Position numbers and translations under genes: made by a program. The notes below the pieces were generated by a model, which worked only from the letters and a program-made list of their open reading frames with translations, was not told where the DNA came from and ran no database searches. DNA of 64,000 bases. Source: an uncultured Lachnospiraceae bacterium (GTDB lineage: Bacteria; Bacillota; Clostridia; Lachnospirales; Lachnospiraceae). Below, in pieces: positions 25,039-33,945 of this stretch (position 1 is the first letter of the stretch; every line of letters starts with the position of its first letter). The DNA lies in the NCBI GenBank assembly GCA_947626395.1, contig CANQRU010000002.1, positions 1 to 64,000 on the forward strand, given 5' to 3'.

Positions 25039-25260
25039 ATGGCACAAAGAACGACCGCGGCAGAGATGCTGCAGCAGGTAGAGGCCGCCATAAATACGAT
25101 CCTTATAGGCGGGCAGTCTTATAAGATCGGTTCCCGGCAGCTTAACCGGGCCGACCTTGCAGAGCTTTATAAAATGCGGACAGACCTGCAGGCCCAGGCG
25201 GCAGCCGGTACGCCGGGCCTTTTGGACGATTGCTACGTCGCCGTATTTGAAGGGAGGTAA
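25039..25260 (+). CDS. Head-tail joining protein, gpW family
   Basis: A 73-residue protein between terminase and portal, with helices and a loop typical of lambda gpW: AAEMLQQVEAAINTILIG, then QSYKIGSRQLNRADLAELYK. gpW sits at the connector and completes the head before tail joining. AGGAGG precedes the ATG. Size matches gpW (68 residues). Confidence 0.9.
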   Translation: MAQRTTAAEMLQQVEAAINTILIGGQSYKIGSRQLNRADLAELYKMRTDLQAQAAAGTPGLLDDCYVAVFEGR

Positions 25261-25265
25261 AGCCG

Positions 25266-26966
25266 GTGGGTAACATTTTAGATAGCATTATAGGCTGGAT
25301 ATCCCCGGAGGCCGGAGCGCGGCGTGAAGCCTGGCGCCAGAATTTGGACCAGATGCGCAACTACGACGCCGGGCGCTTCGACCGCCTTAACGCCGGGTGG
25401 ATCGCCTATAACCAGAGCGCGGAGCAAACGGACCGTTACAGCCGGGACACCGTAAGGGCCAGGGCGCGGGATCTGGAGCGTAATAGTGACATAGGTAATA
25501 GCGTAATAGGCGCATACAAACGGAATGTTATGGGCCTGGGCGTTACCTTGCAGGCCAACACGCCGAGCGAGCGCCTTAACGACCAGATCGAGACGGCCTG
25601 GAAGAAATGGTGCCGGAAGCAAAACTGCGACGTAACGGAAACACAGAGTTTTTCACAAATGACCCGGATGGCGATCAAGCGGAAAAAGGTAGACGGAGGA
25701 ATCCTTTTTAGAAAATGCTACCTTAAGGGCGGCGTAGTTCCCTTCCGCCTGCAGGCCTTAGAGGTTGACGAGCTCGACACCGGCGCCTCGGTTCCGCACA
25801 GCAAAGGGAACCGGGTGGTCGGCGGGATTGAGTACAACGCCTATAACAAGCCGATGGGGTACTGGATAAAGCAGTATAGCGTAGACGGCTTCTCCAACTT
25901 GCAGCCGGTTTACGTTCCGGCGAAGGACATTATATTTATTTTCACGAAGCACCGGCCGTCCCAGATACGCGAGATCAGCGACATGGCCCCGACCATTACC
26001 AGGGTAAGAGACGCTAACGAGTTTATGACTGCCGTAAGCGTTAAGGAACGGATCGCGGCCTGCCTTTCCGTTTTCATTAAAAAGATCGTACCAAGTACGG
26101 CCGGGTTCGGCCGCAGCTTACAGAACGCGGCGCCAGCCGGGCCGGAGCGCAGCTACGAGGGGAAAACCATAGCGCCTGGCATGATTAAAGAGCTTAACGC
26201 CGGAGACGAGATACAGGTCGTAAACCCGACCGGCCAGGCCACCGACGCGGCCAGCTTTATAAAACTTTTGCAGCGGATGATCGGAGCCGGGCAGGGCTTG
26301 AGCTACGAGGCGACGAGCCGCGACATGAGTCAGAGCAATTACAGCAGCGCCCGCCAGGGCATTATTGAGGACGAGCAGACCTACATCGAGGACAAAGAGC
26401 TCTTCGACGAGTTCCGCGACGAGGTATACGAGACCTTCGTTATAAGCGGCGTTCTTTCCGGCCTGTTCGATATTAAGGACTTCTGGGACCCGGACAAAAA
26501 AGAAAAGTACCTGGCCCATAAATGGGTGGCGGCACCGAAGCGGTGGATCGACCCGTTAAAGGAAGTACAAGCCATGAAGATCGCGATCCAGACCGGTCAA
26601 AAGACTTTCCAGGAAGCAGCGGCGGAGAACGGCCGCGACTGGAAGGACGTAGTAGACGACATGGCGGAGGTTTTAGAGTACGGCCGCGAACACGGCTTAG
26701 AGTTAGGAGGTGTAATTTATGACAGGCAAGCGAGCGAGCTTAAACCTTCCGACGAGGAGGACGAAGGCGACGGCGACGGCCAGGAGGTGCCAGGAGTACC
26801 GCCAGAGGGCGGCCCAGGAGCCCCAGGAAGCCCCGCAGACCCCGCAGGCGGAACAAACACCGCCGGAGCCCCAGGAACGGCCACAGGGACAGCCACAGGG
26901 GCGCCAGGAGCCGCAGGAGAGCCAGCAGGGGCAGCAGGCCAGGGCGACACCGCAGGGAAGCAATAA
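25266..26966 (+). CDS. Portal protein, lambda gpB family
   Basis: The 566-residue protein forms the dodecameric portal through which DNA is packed. Matching segments include RDTVRARARDLERNSDIGNS near residue 70 and LSYEATSRDMSQSNYSSARQ near 350, both conserved in the lambda-type family. The last 80 residues are Gly/Pro/Ala-rich, almost collagen-like (GGPGAPGSPADPAGGTNTAG). That tail is coded by DNA which in another frame encodes the start of the protease, with a 248-nt overlap. GTG 25266 has GGGAGG 9 nt upstream. Confidence 0.93.
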   Translation: MGNILDSIIGWISPEAGARREAWRQNLDQMRNYDAGRFDRLNAGWIAYNQSAEQTDRYSRDTVRARARDLERNSDIGNSVIGAYKRNVMGLGVTLQANTPSERLNDQIETAWKKWCRKQNCDVTETQSFSQMTRMAIKRKKVDGGILFRKCYLKGGVVPFRLQALEVDELDTGASVPHSKGNRVVGGIEYNAYNKPMGYWIKQYSVDGFSNLQPVYVPAKDIIFIFTKHRPSQIREISDMAPTITRVRDANEFMTAVSVKERIAACLSVFIKKIVPSTAGFGRSLQNAAPAGPERSYEGKTIAPGMIKELNAGDEIQVVNPTGQATDAASFIKLLQRMIGAGQGLSYEATSRDMSQSNYSSARQGIIEDEQTYIEDKELFDEFRDEVYETFVISGVLSGLFDIKDFWDPDKKEKYLAHKWVAAPKRWIDPLKEVQAMKIAIQTGQKTFQEAAAENGRDWKDVVDDMAEVLEYGREHGLELGGVIYDRQASELKPSDEEDEGDGDGQEVPGVPPEGGPGAPGSPADPAGGTNTAGAPGTATGTATGAPGAAGEPAGAAGQGDTAGKQ

Positions 26967-27540
26967 GAGCTATACGCGGGCGTTTACCGGCGCCAGCATC
27001 CGGGCGATGGAGGGCGAAGGAAACGAGCGTAAGTTTTTATTGAGCTTTTCCAGCGAGGAGCCCTACGACCGCGGCTGGTGCGTTGAGATTTTGGACCACA
27101 GCCCCGGCTGCGTTGACCTTACCCGCCTTAACGATATAGGCGTCCTGCTTTTTAACCATAAGCGCGACGAGGTACTCGGTAAGATTAACCGGGCATGGAT
27201 CGACGGCGCCAGAGGCTACGCCGAGGTGGAATTTGACACCGACGCCGACGCCGAGACGATTTACCAGAAGGTCAAGAGCGGCACCCTTAAAGGCGTTTCC
27301 GTAGGCTACCGGATCGGAGCCATTGAGGAGGTCATGCCGGGCAAGACCAGCACAGACGGCCGTTTTATTGGCCCTTGCGACGTCGCAAGAAAATGGGAGC
27401 CCTTCGAGATTTCCATAGTAAGCATCCCCGCCGACCCTACGGTCGGAGTGGGCCGGGAATACGACCCGGAAGAAACCAGGAAGCACGCGCCGAGCTTACG
27501 CGAGCGGCAGCTTCAAATAAACCTTAACAAACTTTTTTAA
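26719..27540 (+). CDS. Prohead maturation protease, HK97 family
   Basis: The 273-residue frame starts at ATG 26719, which has a perfect TTAGGAGGTG site inside the portal gene. The first 90 residues are Gln/Pro-rich and overlap the portal C-terminus. The protease domain (about 94-255) carries the His of LLFNHKRDEVLGK (about 146) and the Ser of LKGVSVGYR (about 194), the pair of HK97/herpes-type prohead proteases. It cleaves the capsid delta domain. An internal start near 27007 could give a shorter form. It carries the third copy of the 14-bp palindrome. Confidence 0.88.
   Translation: MTGKRASLNLPTRRTKATATARRCQEYRQRAAQEPQEAPQTPQAEQTPPEPQERPQGQPQGRQEPQESQQGQQARATPQGSNKSYTRAFTGASIRAMEGEGNERKFLLSFSSEEPYDRGWCVEILDHSPGCVDLTRLNDIGVLLFNHKRDEVLGKINRAWIDGARGYAEVEFDTDADAETIYQKVKSGTLKGVSVGYRIGAIEEVMPGKTSTDGRFIGPCDVARKWEPFEISIVSIPADPTVGVGREYDPEETRKHAPSLRERQLQINLNKLF
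27375..27388. repeat. 14-bp palindrome TTGCGACGTCGCAA, copy 3
   Basis: Inside the protease gene (encoding PCDVAR); symmetry extends to 16 bp (C...G). Confidence 0.85.
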
Positions 27541-27558
27541 CAGGAGGTAAGAGAGACC

Positions 27559-29130
27559 ATGAACAAGAGACAGCAGAGAGCCGCGAAGATTGCCGCACAG
27601 CAGGCACTCGTAAACGGCGCAAAGACCGCCGGGCGTGATTTAACCCCGGAGGAGCAGGCACAGTTTGACACCCTGCAGAGGGAGATCGAGGCGCTGAACG
27701 TTGAGATCGCAAACGAGGAGCGCCAGGCAGGCGCCCAGACCGGCCAGGAGGGCCAGACCGGCACCACCCAGACCAGAGCTGTAGGAACCGGCGCGGACAC
27801 CGGCGACGAGGCCAACAGGGCCGCCCAGAGGGCAGTCACCGAGGAGCGCCAGCGCGTACAGGATATTTCTAACCTGTGCCGCGAGTTTGGCGTGGACGCC
27901 GCGGAGCATATCCAGCAGGGCCACACCGTAGACCAGGTAAGAGCCGCGATCCTTGACGGCTTGAGAGCGACCGGAAGCCCGGTACACGTACAGGTGACCA
28001 GGGACGAGGGCGACACCTTCCGCCAGAGAGCCACCGACGCGCTTCTGCTTCGTGCAGGCGTACAGGTACAGGCACCGGCCGAGGGGGCTAACGAGTTCCG
28101 CAGCATGAGCTTGAGAGATCTGGCCATTGAGTGCTTAAGCCGCGAGGGCCAGAACGTAAACACCCTGCTGCGCATGAGCAGCGACGACCTTTACGGGGAG
28201 TTAAGCCGCCAGTTTTACAACCCTACGGCAGCCTTCCCGGCGATCCTTGACAGTACGATCCGTAAGAGCATTGTAGTGCTTTACGAGCACGTACCTACGA
28301 CCTTCGAGGCGTTCACGACTTCCGGCAGCCTTAAGGACTTTAAGCAGACCGCGGACCATGAATACGTTATCGGCGGCGTTGGCGACTTCCTTCTGGTGCC
28401 GGAGAACGGCGAGATCAAGCCGGACCTTCCGCAGACCGAGCTTATGCCGCAGCGCAAGCTGGACACCTACGGGAAGCAGTTCTCCATGACCCGCCAGGCG
28501 TTCATAAACGATGACATCGGATTTTTAACCGAGGTTCCCGGCCTGTACGCTACGAAGGCGAAGCAGACTATTGACAAGCAGGTCTATAAAATTCTGTTTG
28601 ACAATAAAAAGATTTTCGACGGCGTAGCACTTTTCGACGACAAGCACAAGAACCTGATGAAAACGGCAGCGAAGCCGACCCAGGCCAGCATCCAGGCGAT
28701 TATCCTTAAGATGCAGCAGCAGCTTGACCAGTTCGGAGAGCCGATCTACATTACGCCGCGTACTATCGTTGTGCCGGTTGGCTACGAGTTCGACCTGGCT
28801 GTTATTCTTCACAGCACCCAGGTCACCGGCAGCAACAACAACGACATTAACCCGCTGTACAACTACCCGCTGCAGATCGTACAGAGCCCCGTCCTTAACG
28901 CCCTTGCAGGCACCGGAGCCTGCCCGTGGTTCATGTTTGCGGACGCGGCCAGCGCTCGCGGTATTCAGGTAGATTACCTTAACGGCCAGAAAACCCCGAC
29001 CGTCCGCAGGATGGAGGTGCCGGGTACGTTGGGCTTCGTTTGGGACATTTACCTTGACTGGGGTATTTCCGTTAGAGATTGGCGCGGGATTGCGAAGAAT
29101 CCGGGCGTTAAGATCGAGACGGCAGACTGA
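27559..29130 (+). CDS. Major capsid protein, HK97 fold
   Basis: The 523-residue protein has a helical, charged N-terminal delta-like segment (about 1-130, with AAKIAAQQALVNGAKTAGRD) that the protease should remove, then an HK97-type capsid domain (about 200-520) with VVLYEHVPTTFEAF, a KQFSMTRQAFINDDIGFL helix and the ISVRDWRGIAKNPGVKIET end. It assembles the shell. AGGAGG precedes the ATG, 18 nt after the protease stop, and the pairing of protease and capsid is standard. Confidence 0.93.
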   Translation: MNKRQQRAAKIAAQQALVNGAKTAGRDLTPEEQAQFDTLQREIEALNVEIANEERQAGAQTGQEGQTGTTQTRAVGTGADTGDEANRAAQRAVTEERQRVQDISNLCREFGVDAAEHIQQGHTVDQVRAAILDGLRATGSPVHVQVTRDEGDTFRQRATDALLLRAGVQVQAPAEGANEFRSMSLRDLAIECLSREGQNVNTLLRMSSDDLYGELSRQFYNPTAAFPAILDSTIRKSIVVLYEHVPTTFEAFTTSGSLKDFKQTADHEYVIGGVGDFLLVPENGEIKPDLPQTELMPQRKLDTYGKQFSMTRQAFINDDIGFLTEVPGLYATKAKQTIDKQVYKILFDNKKIFDGVALFDDKHKNLMKTAAKPTQASIQAIILKMQQQLDQFGEPIYITPRTIVVPVGYEFDLAVILHSTQVTGSNNNDINPLYNYPLQIVQSPVLNALAGTGACPWFMFADAASARGIQVDYLNGQKTPTVRRMEVPGTLGFVWDIYLDWGISVRDWRGIAKNPGVKIETAD

Positions 29131-29166
29131 GAACGGAAGGAAAAAATATAAGGAGGTAAAAAGACC

Positions 29167-29517
29167 ATGAGTAAAGCAGCATATTGGCAGAGGGGCGAAG
29201 CGATCGACTTTACGAACGACACCGGCGAGAAGATCGAGGCGAACCAGATCGTAACGGTCGGCGCCCTTATTGGCGTAGCCGGTACGGACATCGCGGACGG
29301 AGAAACCGGCACCCTTCACATTGAGGGAGTTTTTGAGATGCCGAAAAAGGCGTCCGAGGAGATCGAGGCGGGCGCGGCCGTTTGCTTTAAGGACGGAGCC
29401 GTGGAGAAGTTCGCAGACGGCGAGACCCTGGCCGGGGTTGCCGTTGCGAAGGCGGCAGCGGAGGACGCGGTGGCGCTGGTTAAGATTAACACCGGCAGCA
29501 CAGCAAAAAAAGAATAG
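29167..29517 (+). CDS. DUF2190-type capsid decoration/stabilising protein
   Basis: The 116-residue beta-rich protein (WQRGEAIDFTNDTGEKIEAN, VTVGALIGVAG, VFEMPKKASEEIEAGAAVCF) matches DUF2190-like proteins that follow capsid genes and are thought to decorate the shell, like lambda gpD. AGGAGG precedes the ATG. A stem-loop overlaps its stop codon. Confidence 0.8.
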   Translation: MSKAAYWQRGEAIDFTNDTGEKIEANQIVTVGALIGVAGTDIADGETGTLHIEGVFEMPKKASEEIEAGAAVCFKDGAVEKFADGETLAGVAVAKAAAEDAVALVKINTGSTAKKE

Positions 29518-29556
29518 GCTCTGATATTTTGACGATCCCCGCGGCAGATCAGAGCC
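29517..29556. other. Intergenic stem-loop after decoration gene
   Basis: GGCTCTGAT (29517-29525 region) is complementary to ATCAGAGCC (29547-29556 region), a 9-bp stem whose loop contains the TTG start of the next gene. There is no U-run. It could control translation of the next gene or trim the mRNA. Confidence 0.45.
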
Positions 29557-29900
29557 GTTTAGGTAAGACCGTGGGCGAGCTTATGGGTAAAGACGTTGTT
29601 ATCCTTGAGGACGGATCGACGGTCGGAACATTCCCGTATGTTACGGAATATAAAGAGTATTCCAGTAACACCGACGAGCAGGAGGGCCACTACTTAGCCC
29701 TTGACCTGGGCGAGCAGTACGACGGCCAGAAGATCGGCGTAAAGCGGAACGACCAGGAGGCGCCGAAAAAGGAAACCGACACCCAGTGGGTGCTCCGCAT
29801 ACCGAACAACGAAACGACCTTCGAGATCACGGCGAACGACACGCCGGTCCTTACGCTTAGTTTTAAGGGCGCGGCGTTTGCCGAGAAGGGAGGAGCATAA
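29529..29900 (+). CDS. Phage head protein, unknown
   Basis: The frame from TTG 29529 gives 123 residues, rich in beta segments (DVVILEDGSTVGTFPYVTEY, FEITANDTPVLTLSFKGAAF). TTG 29529 lacks a good ribosome site and lies in a stem-loop; GTG 29571 with AGGTAA upstream is the alternative. I favour the longer form because SRLGKTVGELMG reads like a conserved start. It lies among head completion genes and probably has a structural role. Confidence 0.55.
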   Translation: MTIPAADQSRLGKTVGELMGKDVVILEDGSTVGTFPYVTEYKEYSSNTDEQEGHYLALDLGEQYDGQKIGVKRNDQEAPKKETDTQWVLRIPNNETTFEITANDTPVLTLSFKGAAFAEKGGA

Positions 29901-30223
29901 TGGCGAAGATACTTACAGCCACGACGGCGATCCTTTACGGAAACCAGCAGTACGGACCGGGCGACGCCTTACCAACGGCGGACCCCGGCTACGTTGCCGC
30001 CTGGCTTGAGGCCGGATCAGCGGAGTGGAAAGACGACGCCGAGGAGCCCACACCGAAAAAGCAGGCGCCGAAGGCCAGACCGGCCGCAGCACCTGCAGGA
30101 GCCACCGGCATCGCGCAGCCAGCCACCGGCGCGGAGGAGGATCTGGTCGGCAAGGTTCCGGCACCGAAGGCCCGCGGCGTAGTAAAGGAACGGGCGAAGC
30201 GGGCCCCGAAGTCAAAGGCTTGA
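29900..30223 (+). CDS. Small structural-region protein with Ala/Pro/Lys-rich tail
   Basis: The 107-residue protein has a compact N-terminal part (about 1-45, TTAILYGNQQYGPGDALP) and a long disordered basic tail (about 48-107). The N-terminus resembles small head-region proteins of Firmicutes phages. It overlaps the previous stop by one base. Function unknown. Confidence 0.5.
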   Translation: MAKILTATTAILYGNQQYGPGDALPTADPGYVAAWLEAGSAEWKDDAEEPTPKKQAPKARPAAAPAGATGIAQPATGAEEDLVGKVPAPKARGVVKERAKRAPKSKA

Positions 30224-30224
30224 T

Positions 30225-30551
30225 ATGCCGGGCTTCAAAGACATTATACGCGCCGATCTTGATAACGTGTTTATGAATACGGACGAGTTCGCAGGCTTCC
30301 ACACGGTAAACGGGAAGCGGATGCCGGTAACGGTAGACAATAACGAGCTTATAGAGCGGGCGAAAAAGGCGAAGTCCAACATGGACGGAATTTACACCAA
30401 AACAACGCTGATCTACGTTAAGGCTAAAGACTTCGGCCAGCTTCCGGCGGTCGGTTCCAGCTTGACACTTGACGGCCGGACCTACCGGATCACGGACGCC
30501 ATGAACGAGGACGGCTTATACAGCATCCACCTGGAGGCGAATAGAAGTTGA
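30225..30551 (+). CDS. Putative head-tail attachment protein (gpFII-like)
   Basis: The 108-residue protein begins MPGFKDIIRADLDNVFMNTD and has a beta-rich second half (AVGSSLTLDGRTYRITDAMN). This layout and place, after the head genes and before the gpZ-like tail gene, resembles lambda gpFII / Gifsy-2-like attachment proteins that join head and tail. The call is by pattern and order. Confidence 0.65.
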   Translation: MPGFKDIIRADLDNVFMNTDEFAGFHTVNGKRMPVTVDNNELIERAKKAKSNMDGIYTKTTLIYVKAKDFGQLPAVGSSLTLDGRTYRITDAMNEDGLYSIHLEANRS

Positions 30552-31129
30552 TACGCTTCGAGTACGACGGCGACACGCTGGCAAAGGTTGAGAAGAAATT
30601 AGGCAGCCTTAAATCGGAGGCGCCGAAGGCGCTGAAGAACGCCATAAACGCAACGGCAAAGCAGGCCCGGAAGGAGCTGGCCCAGGAGGCACAAAAAACC
30701 TACGTTGTAAAAAGCGGAGGTTTTAACAAGGCCATGACCATAAAGAACGCGACCGCCGGATCGCTTGAGGCGGTTATAAAGGCGAGGGGCGCACCCCTTC
30801 CCCTTAAGAGCTTTAAGGTCAGCCCGGCCAGCGCCAGGACCGGCGCCGCGAGGCCGGACGTTGTAAAGGCGAAGGTCTTAAAGGCCAGCGGCATGAAGGC
30901 CCTGCAGAAGGGAGATATAAAGGCGTTCGTGGTACGGTTCAAGAGCGGCCACGTAGACGTCGCCCAGCGGCAGGGGCCGCCGAGGTTGCCTATAAAAACG
31001 CTTTATTCTAACAGCATACCGAAGATGCTGGGCAACGAGAAGCGGGTGTTTAAGGTAGTAAAGCCGAACATAAACAAGAACCTGCAGGAAAATATTGATA
31101 AACAGGTAAGAAAGATTTTGGAGGCGTAA
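30548..31129 (+). CDS. Minor tail protein, gpZ-like
   Basis: The 193-residue basic protein has a helical start (KNAINATAKQARKELAQEAQ), and a middle part with LPLKSFKVSPASARTG and VRFKSGHVDVAQRQG, as in lambda gpZ/HK97 gp10-like tail completion proteins. It is needed at the tail top for DNA positioning or joining in lambda. The TTG start overlaps the upstream stop and has GGAGG 11 nt before it. Confidence 0.72.
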   Translation: MIRFEYDGDTLAKVEKKLGSLKSEAPKALKNAINATAKQARKELAQEAQKTYVVKSGGFNKAMTIKNATAGSLEAVIKARGAPLPLKSFKVSPASARTGAARPDVVKAKVLKASGMKALQKGDIKAFVVRFKSGHVDVAQRQGPPRLPIKTLYSNSIPKMLGNEKRVFKVVKPNINKNLQENIDKQVRKILEA

Positions 31130-31132
31130 ACG

Positions 31133-31663
31133 ATGGTGGCTACATTTTTACAGGACGACCTGGCCGCAGAGCTTGAGAAGGTTTTTAAGGACGTCCGGAT
31201 GAAAAACCCACAGGGCGAGCCGAGCCCTATAAACATTTTTAAGCAGGAGCTGCCGATCCCGGCACCGGCGACACCGCCGGAGGGCGATTACGATCCGGAG
31301 CTAATAGAGGCCGACGAAGGCCTCTCCGACCTGGTAAACCAGGAGGACCCCTACCCCTACGCCATAGTACGGGTAAGCGACGGAGAAATAACGAAGATCG
31401 ACGGCGACCAGCAGGTCCGGGTCTTAATAATATTCGGAGTAATTGACCGGAGATTAGAGAACCAGGGCCACAAGGGAGTGCTTAACCTTATACAAAGGGT
31501 ATACGAGCGCTTCTCAAAAAACGCCATTCTGGCCGCGAAGTACGAGTGCGTAATGCCGATAGATTGGACTTTGCAGGACGAGCCCAGCTTCCCGTATTTC
31601 ATAGGCGGAATGGAGCTTAACTTTATTACACATCCGATCAGAAGGGAGGACCCATACGCATGA
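31133..31663 (+). CDS. Phage neck/tail-completion protein, unknown
   Basis: The 176-residue protein has a disordered acidic middle (PATPPEGDYDPELIEADEGL) and a C-terminal alpha/beta part (YAIVRVSDGEITKIDGDQQV, LIIFGVIDRRLENQGHKGVL). Order and size fit a tail terminator/completion protein, such as lambda gpU-like factors. No diagnostic motif is recognised. GGAGG precedes the ATG by 10 nt. Confidence 0.6.
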   Translation: MVATFLQDDLAAELEKVFKDVRMKNPQGEPSPINIFKQELPIPAPATPPEGDYDPELIEADEGLSDLVNQEDPYPYAIVRVSDGEITKIDGDQQVRVLIIFGVIDRRLENQGHKGVLNLIQRVYERFSKNAILAAKYECVMPIDWTLQDEPSFPYFIGGMELNFITHPIRREDPYA

Positions 31664-31950
31664 GCACGACAAAGAAAGAAGCGGTCAAAACGGCAGCAGC
31701 CGCGACGGCCGCGACGCCGGTGGCCTACGTTGGCCCCGACATTAAAAAAGTAGCGATTAACGGAACCACCTACATCGGCGGGCTGCCGGTTGAGCTTCAG
31801 AAAAAGATCGACCAAGTCCCGGCCATAAAGGGGCTTCTGGTTCCCATTTCCAAGCTGGCGGAGACCGGCGTGGCGATTGCCACGAAGGGAACCGCGCTTA
31901 ACACCCTGTACGAAGCCGTACAGGACAAGCTGGCCCAGCTTGAGGACTAA
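31660..31950 (+). CDS. Small protein before sheath gene, unknown
   Basis: A 96-residue protein with an Ala/Thr-rich start and a helical end. It overlaps the previous gene by 4 nt and lies directly upstream of the sheath gene, where P2/Mu-like Firmicutes phages have a small gene of unknown function. Confidence 0.55.
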   Translation: MSTTKKEAVKTAAAATAATPVAYVGPDIKKVAINGTTYIGGLPVELQKKIDQVPAIKGLLVPISKLAETGVAIATKGTALNTLYEAVQDKLAQLED

Positions 31951-31969
31951 AAGAGGAGGATAGAAAGAG

Positions 31970-33427
31970 ATGGCTTATAATCACGGAGTAAGAGTGGCCG
32001 AAAACCCGACCAGCTTAATGGCACCCATTGAGGGAACCGCCGGGCTGCAGGTTATTATCGGAGTGGCGCCGGTAAATTTGGCCGCGGACCCTTACCACGC
32101 CACAAACAGGCCCATGCTTGCGTACAGCTTCGCGGAAGCGAGCGCGGCGGTCGGGTATTGCGATAATTTCAAAGATTACAACATCTGCGAGAGTATAGAC
32201 GCTTCTTTCCGCGTTTTGAACGTCGCCCCGATTGTACTTATTAACGTATTGGACCCGAAAACCCACAAGAAGGAGCTGGCGGAAAAGACCTACGACATCA
32301 CGGACGGCCAGGCCCTTATTGATACCTTCGGGGTCCTTGCGGATAAGTTGACCGTAAAATGCGGCGAGCGGAGCATGACGAAGGACACCGACTACGTCGT
32401 TACCTTCGACGACGACGGATACGCGATCATTACACTGGTAGACGCGACCGGCCTGGAGCAGCAGCAGCTTACAGTTTCCGGCGAGGTTATCGACCCGACA
32501 AAGATCACCTACGAGGACATTATAGGCGGGTACAACGTAAGCACCGGAGAGGAGAAGGGCCTGGAGGTTATCCGCCAGGTGTTCCCGCTTCTGCAGCTTA
32601 CGCCCGGCCTGCTTGTTTGCCCCGGTTGGAGTAAGCAGCCGAACGTCGGCGCGGCGATTGCCGCAAAATGTACCGGAATTAACGGAGTATTCAGCTGCGA
32701 GGCTATCGTAGACTTGAGCACCCTGGAGGAGGGCGGCGCCCGGAAGTATACGGACGTTCTCAAGGTAAAGCAGGCTTCCGGCTTCGTAAGCCCGCGCCTT
32801 TCCGTTGAGTGGCCCTGCGTTAAGGTTGGCGAGAAGATTTACCACGCCAGCGCGATCAAAGCAGCCCTTACGGCGTACACGGACGCGGCGAACGACGACG
32901 TGCCGAGCTTGAGCCCTTCCAATAAGCTGCTTAGCATTACCGGCCTTTGCCTTGAGGACGGAACGGAGGTTATTCTGGACGAGCAGCAGGCGAACCTGGT
33001 AAACAGTTACGGAGTTTGTACTTTTAACAACTTCATGGGCTGGGCGACCTGGGGCAACAATACGGCCATTTACCCGACCAGCACCGACCCGAAGGATCGC
33101 TGGTTTTGTTGCAGGCGCTTCTTTAGCTGGTGGGAGAACAGCTTTATTTTGACCTACCACCAGAGGGTGGACGACCCGAACGACCCGCGGCTGGTTGAGG
33201 CCATTGTAGACAGCGAGAACATCCGCGGCAATTCCTACACGGCCCAGGGCAAGTGCGCGGGCGCCTATATTGAATACCGCGCCCAGGACAACCCGATCAC
33301 GGACGTTATGAACGGTAAAATGCAGTTCTACCACCACCTGGCGCCGTACACCCCGGCGGAGGATATTTACGACGTGTTCGAGTTCGATCCGGATCTGTTG
33401 GAAGCAGCTTTTACGGGAGGTGAATAA
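31970..33427 (+). CDS. Contractile tail sheath protein
   Basis: The 485-residue protein starts YNHGVRVAENPTSLMAPIEG, as sheath proteins of P2/Mu-like and pyocin-type tails do. It has the conserved C-terminal region KDRWFCCRRFFSWWENSFIL, followed by DDPNDPRLVEAIVDSENI. Subunits stack around the tube and contract to drive it through the cell envelope. It defines the phage as a myovirus. AGAGGAGG precedes the ATG. Confidence 0.95.
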   Translation: MAYNHGVRVAENPTSLMAPIEGTAGLQVIIGVAPVNLAADPYHATNRPMLAYSFAEASAAVGYCDNFKDYNICESIDASFRVLNVAPIVLINVLDPKTHKKELAEKTYDITDGQALIDTFGVLADKLTVKCGERSMTKDTDYVVTFDDDGYAIITLVDATGLEQQQLTVSGEVIDPTKITYEDIIGGYNVSTGEEKGLEVIRQVFPLLQLTPGLLVCPGWSKQPNVGAAIAAKCTGINGVFSCEAIVDLSTLEEGGARKYTDVLKVKQASGFVSPRLSVEWPCVKVGEKIYHASAIKAALTAYTDAANDDVPSLSPSNKLLSITGLCLEDGTEVILDEQQANLVNSYGVCTFNNFMGWATWGNNTAIYPTSTDPKDRWFCCRRFFSWWENSFILTYHQRVDDPNDPRLVEAIVDSENIRGNSYTAQGKCAGAYIEYRAQDNPITDVMNGKMQFYHHLAPYTPAEDIYDVFEFDPDLLEAAFTGGE

Positions 33428-33429
33428 AG

Positions 33430-33942
33430 ATGAAGGCGACAAAGATTAACGCTTACAACGTATACAATAAGGGCAAGAAGCAGGCGGGCGTCTCCGACGA
33501 GGTAACGCTGCCGGACTTCGAGGCATTGACGGAGACGATCAGCGGCCCCGGCTTCCTGGGGGAGATTGACGAGCCGCTGCTCGGCCACTTCGGAGCTTCG
33601 GAGATGGAGATCCCCTTTAGGACCCTTAACGAAGAAATGTTCGACCTTTTAGCCGCGGGGAACGCCGTAGACCTTACCCTGCGCATGAGCACCCAGGCAA
33701 TCGTAGAGTCCACGCTTGCGACGGACTTTTTACCCAGCCGGGTGGTCGTTCGCGGCAAGAGCAAGGGCTTTACCGGCGGCAAGGTTAAGCAGGGAGAAGG
33801 AACCGGCTCCAGCGTTAAGGTAGAGATCATTTATATTTTGATCGAGTATAACGGCAAAAAGAAGTTCGAGCTTGATAAGCTGAATTTCGTATACAAAGTA
33901 AACGACGTAGACCTTTTAGCGAAGGTAAGAAAGCAGGTGTAA
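33430..33942 (+). CDS. Tail tube protein, P2 gpFII-type
   Basis: The 170-residue protein is the major tube component: ATKINAYNVYNKGKKQAGVS and a middle GFLGEIDEPLLGHFGASEME, typical of the contractile-tail tube family. It directly follows the sheath gene, as usual, with GGAGGTG before the ATG. Subunits form the hexameric rings of the inner tube. Confidence 0.92.
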   Translation: MKATKINAYNVYNKGKKQAGVSDEVTLPDFEALTETISGPGFLGEIDEPLLGHFGASEMEIPFRTLNEEMFDLLAAGNAVDLTLRMSTQAIVESTLATDFLPSRVVVRGKSKGFTGGKVKQGEGTGSSVKVEIIYILIEYNGKKKFELDKLNFVYKVNDVDLLAKVRKQV

Positions 33943-33945
33943 AAC

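Noticed and set aside
32015-33442. Long minus-strand open frame opposite the sheath gene
   Set aside because: The sheath protein is certain, and the antisense frame arises from its codon bias.
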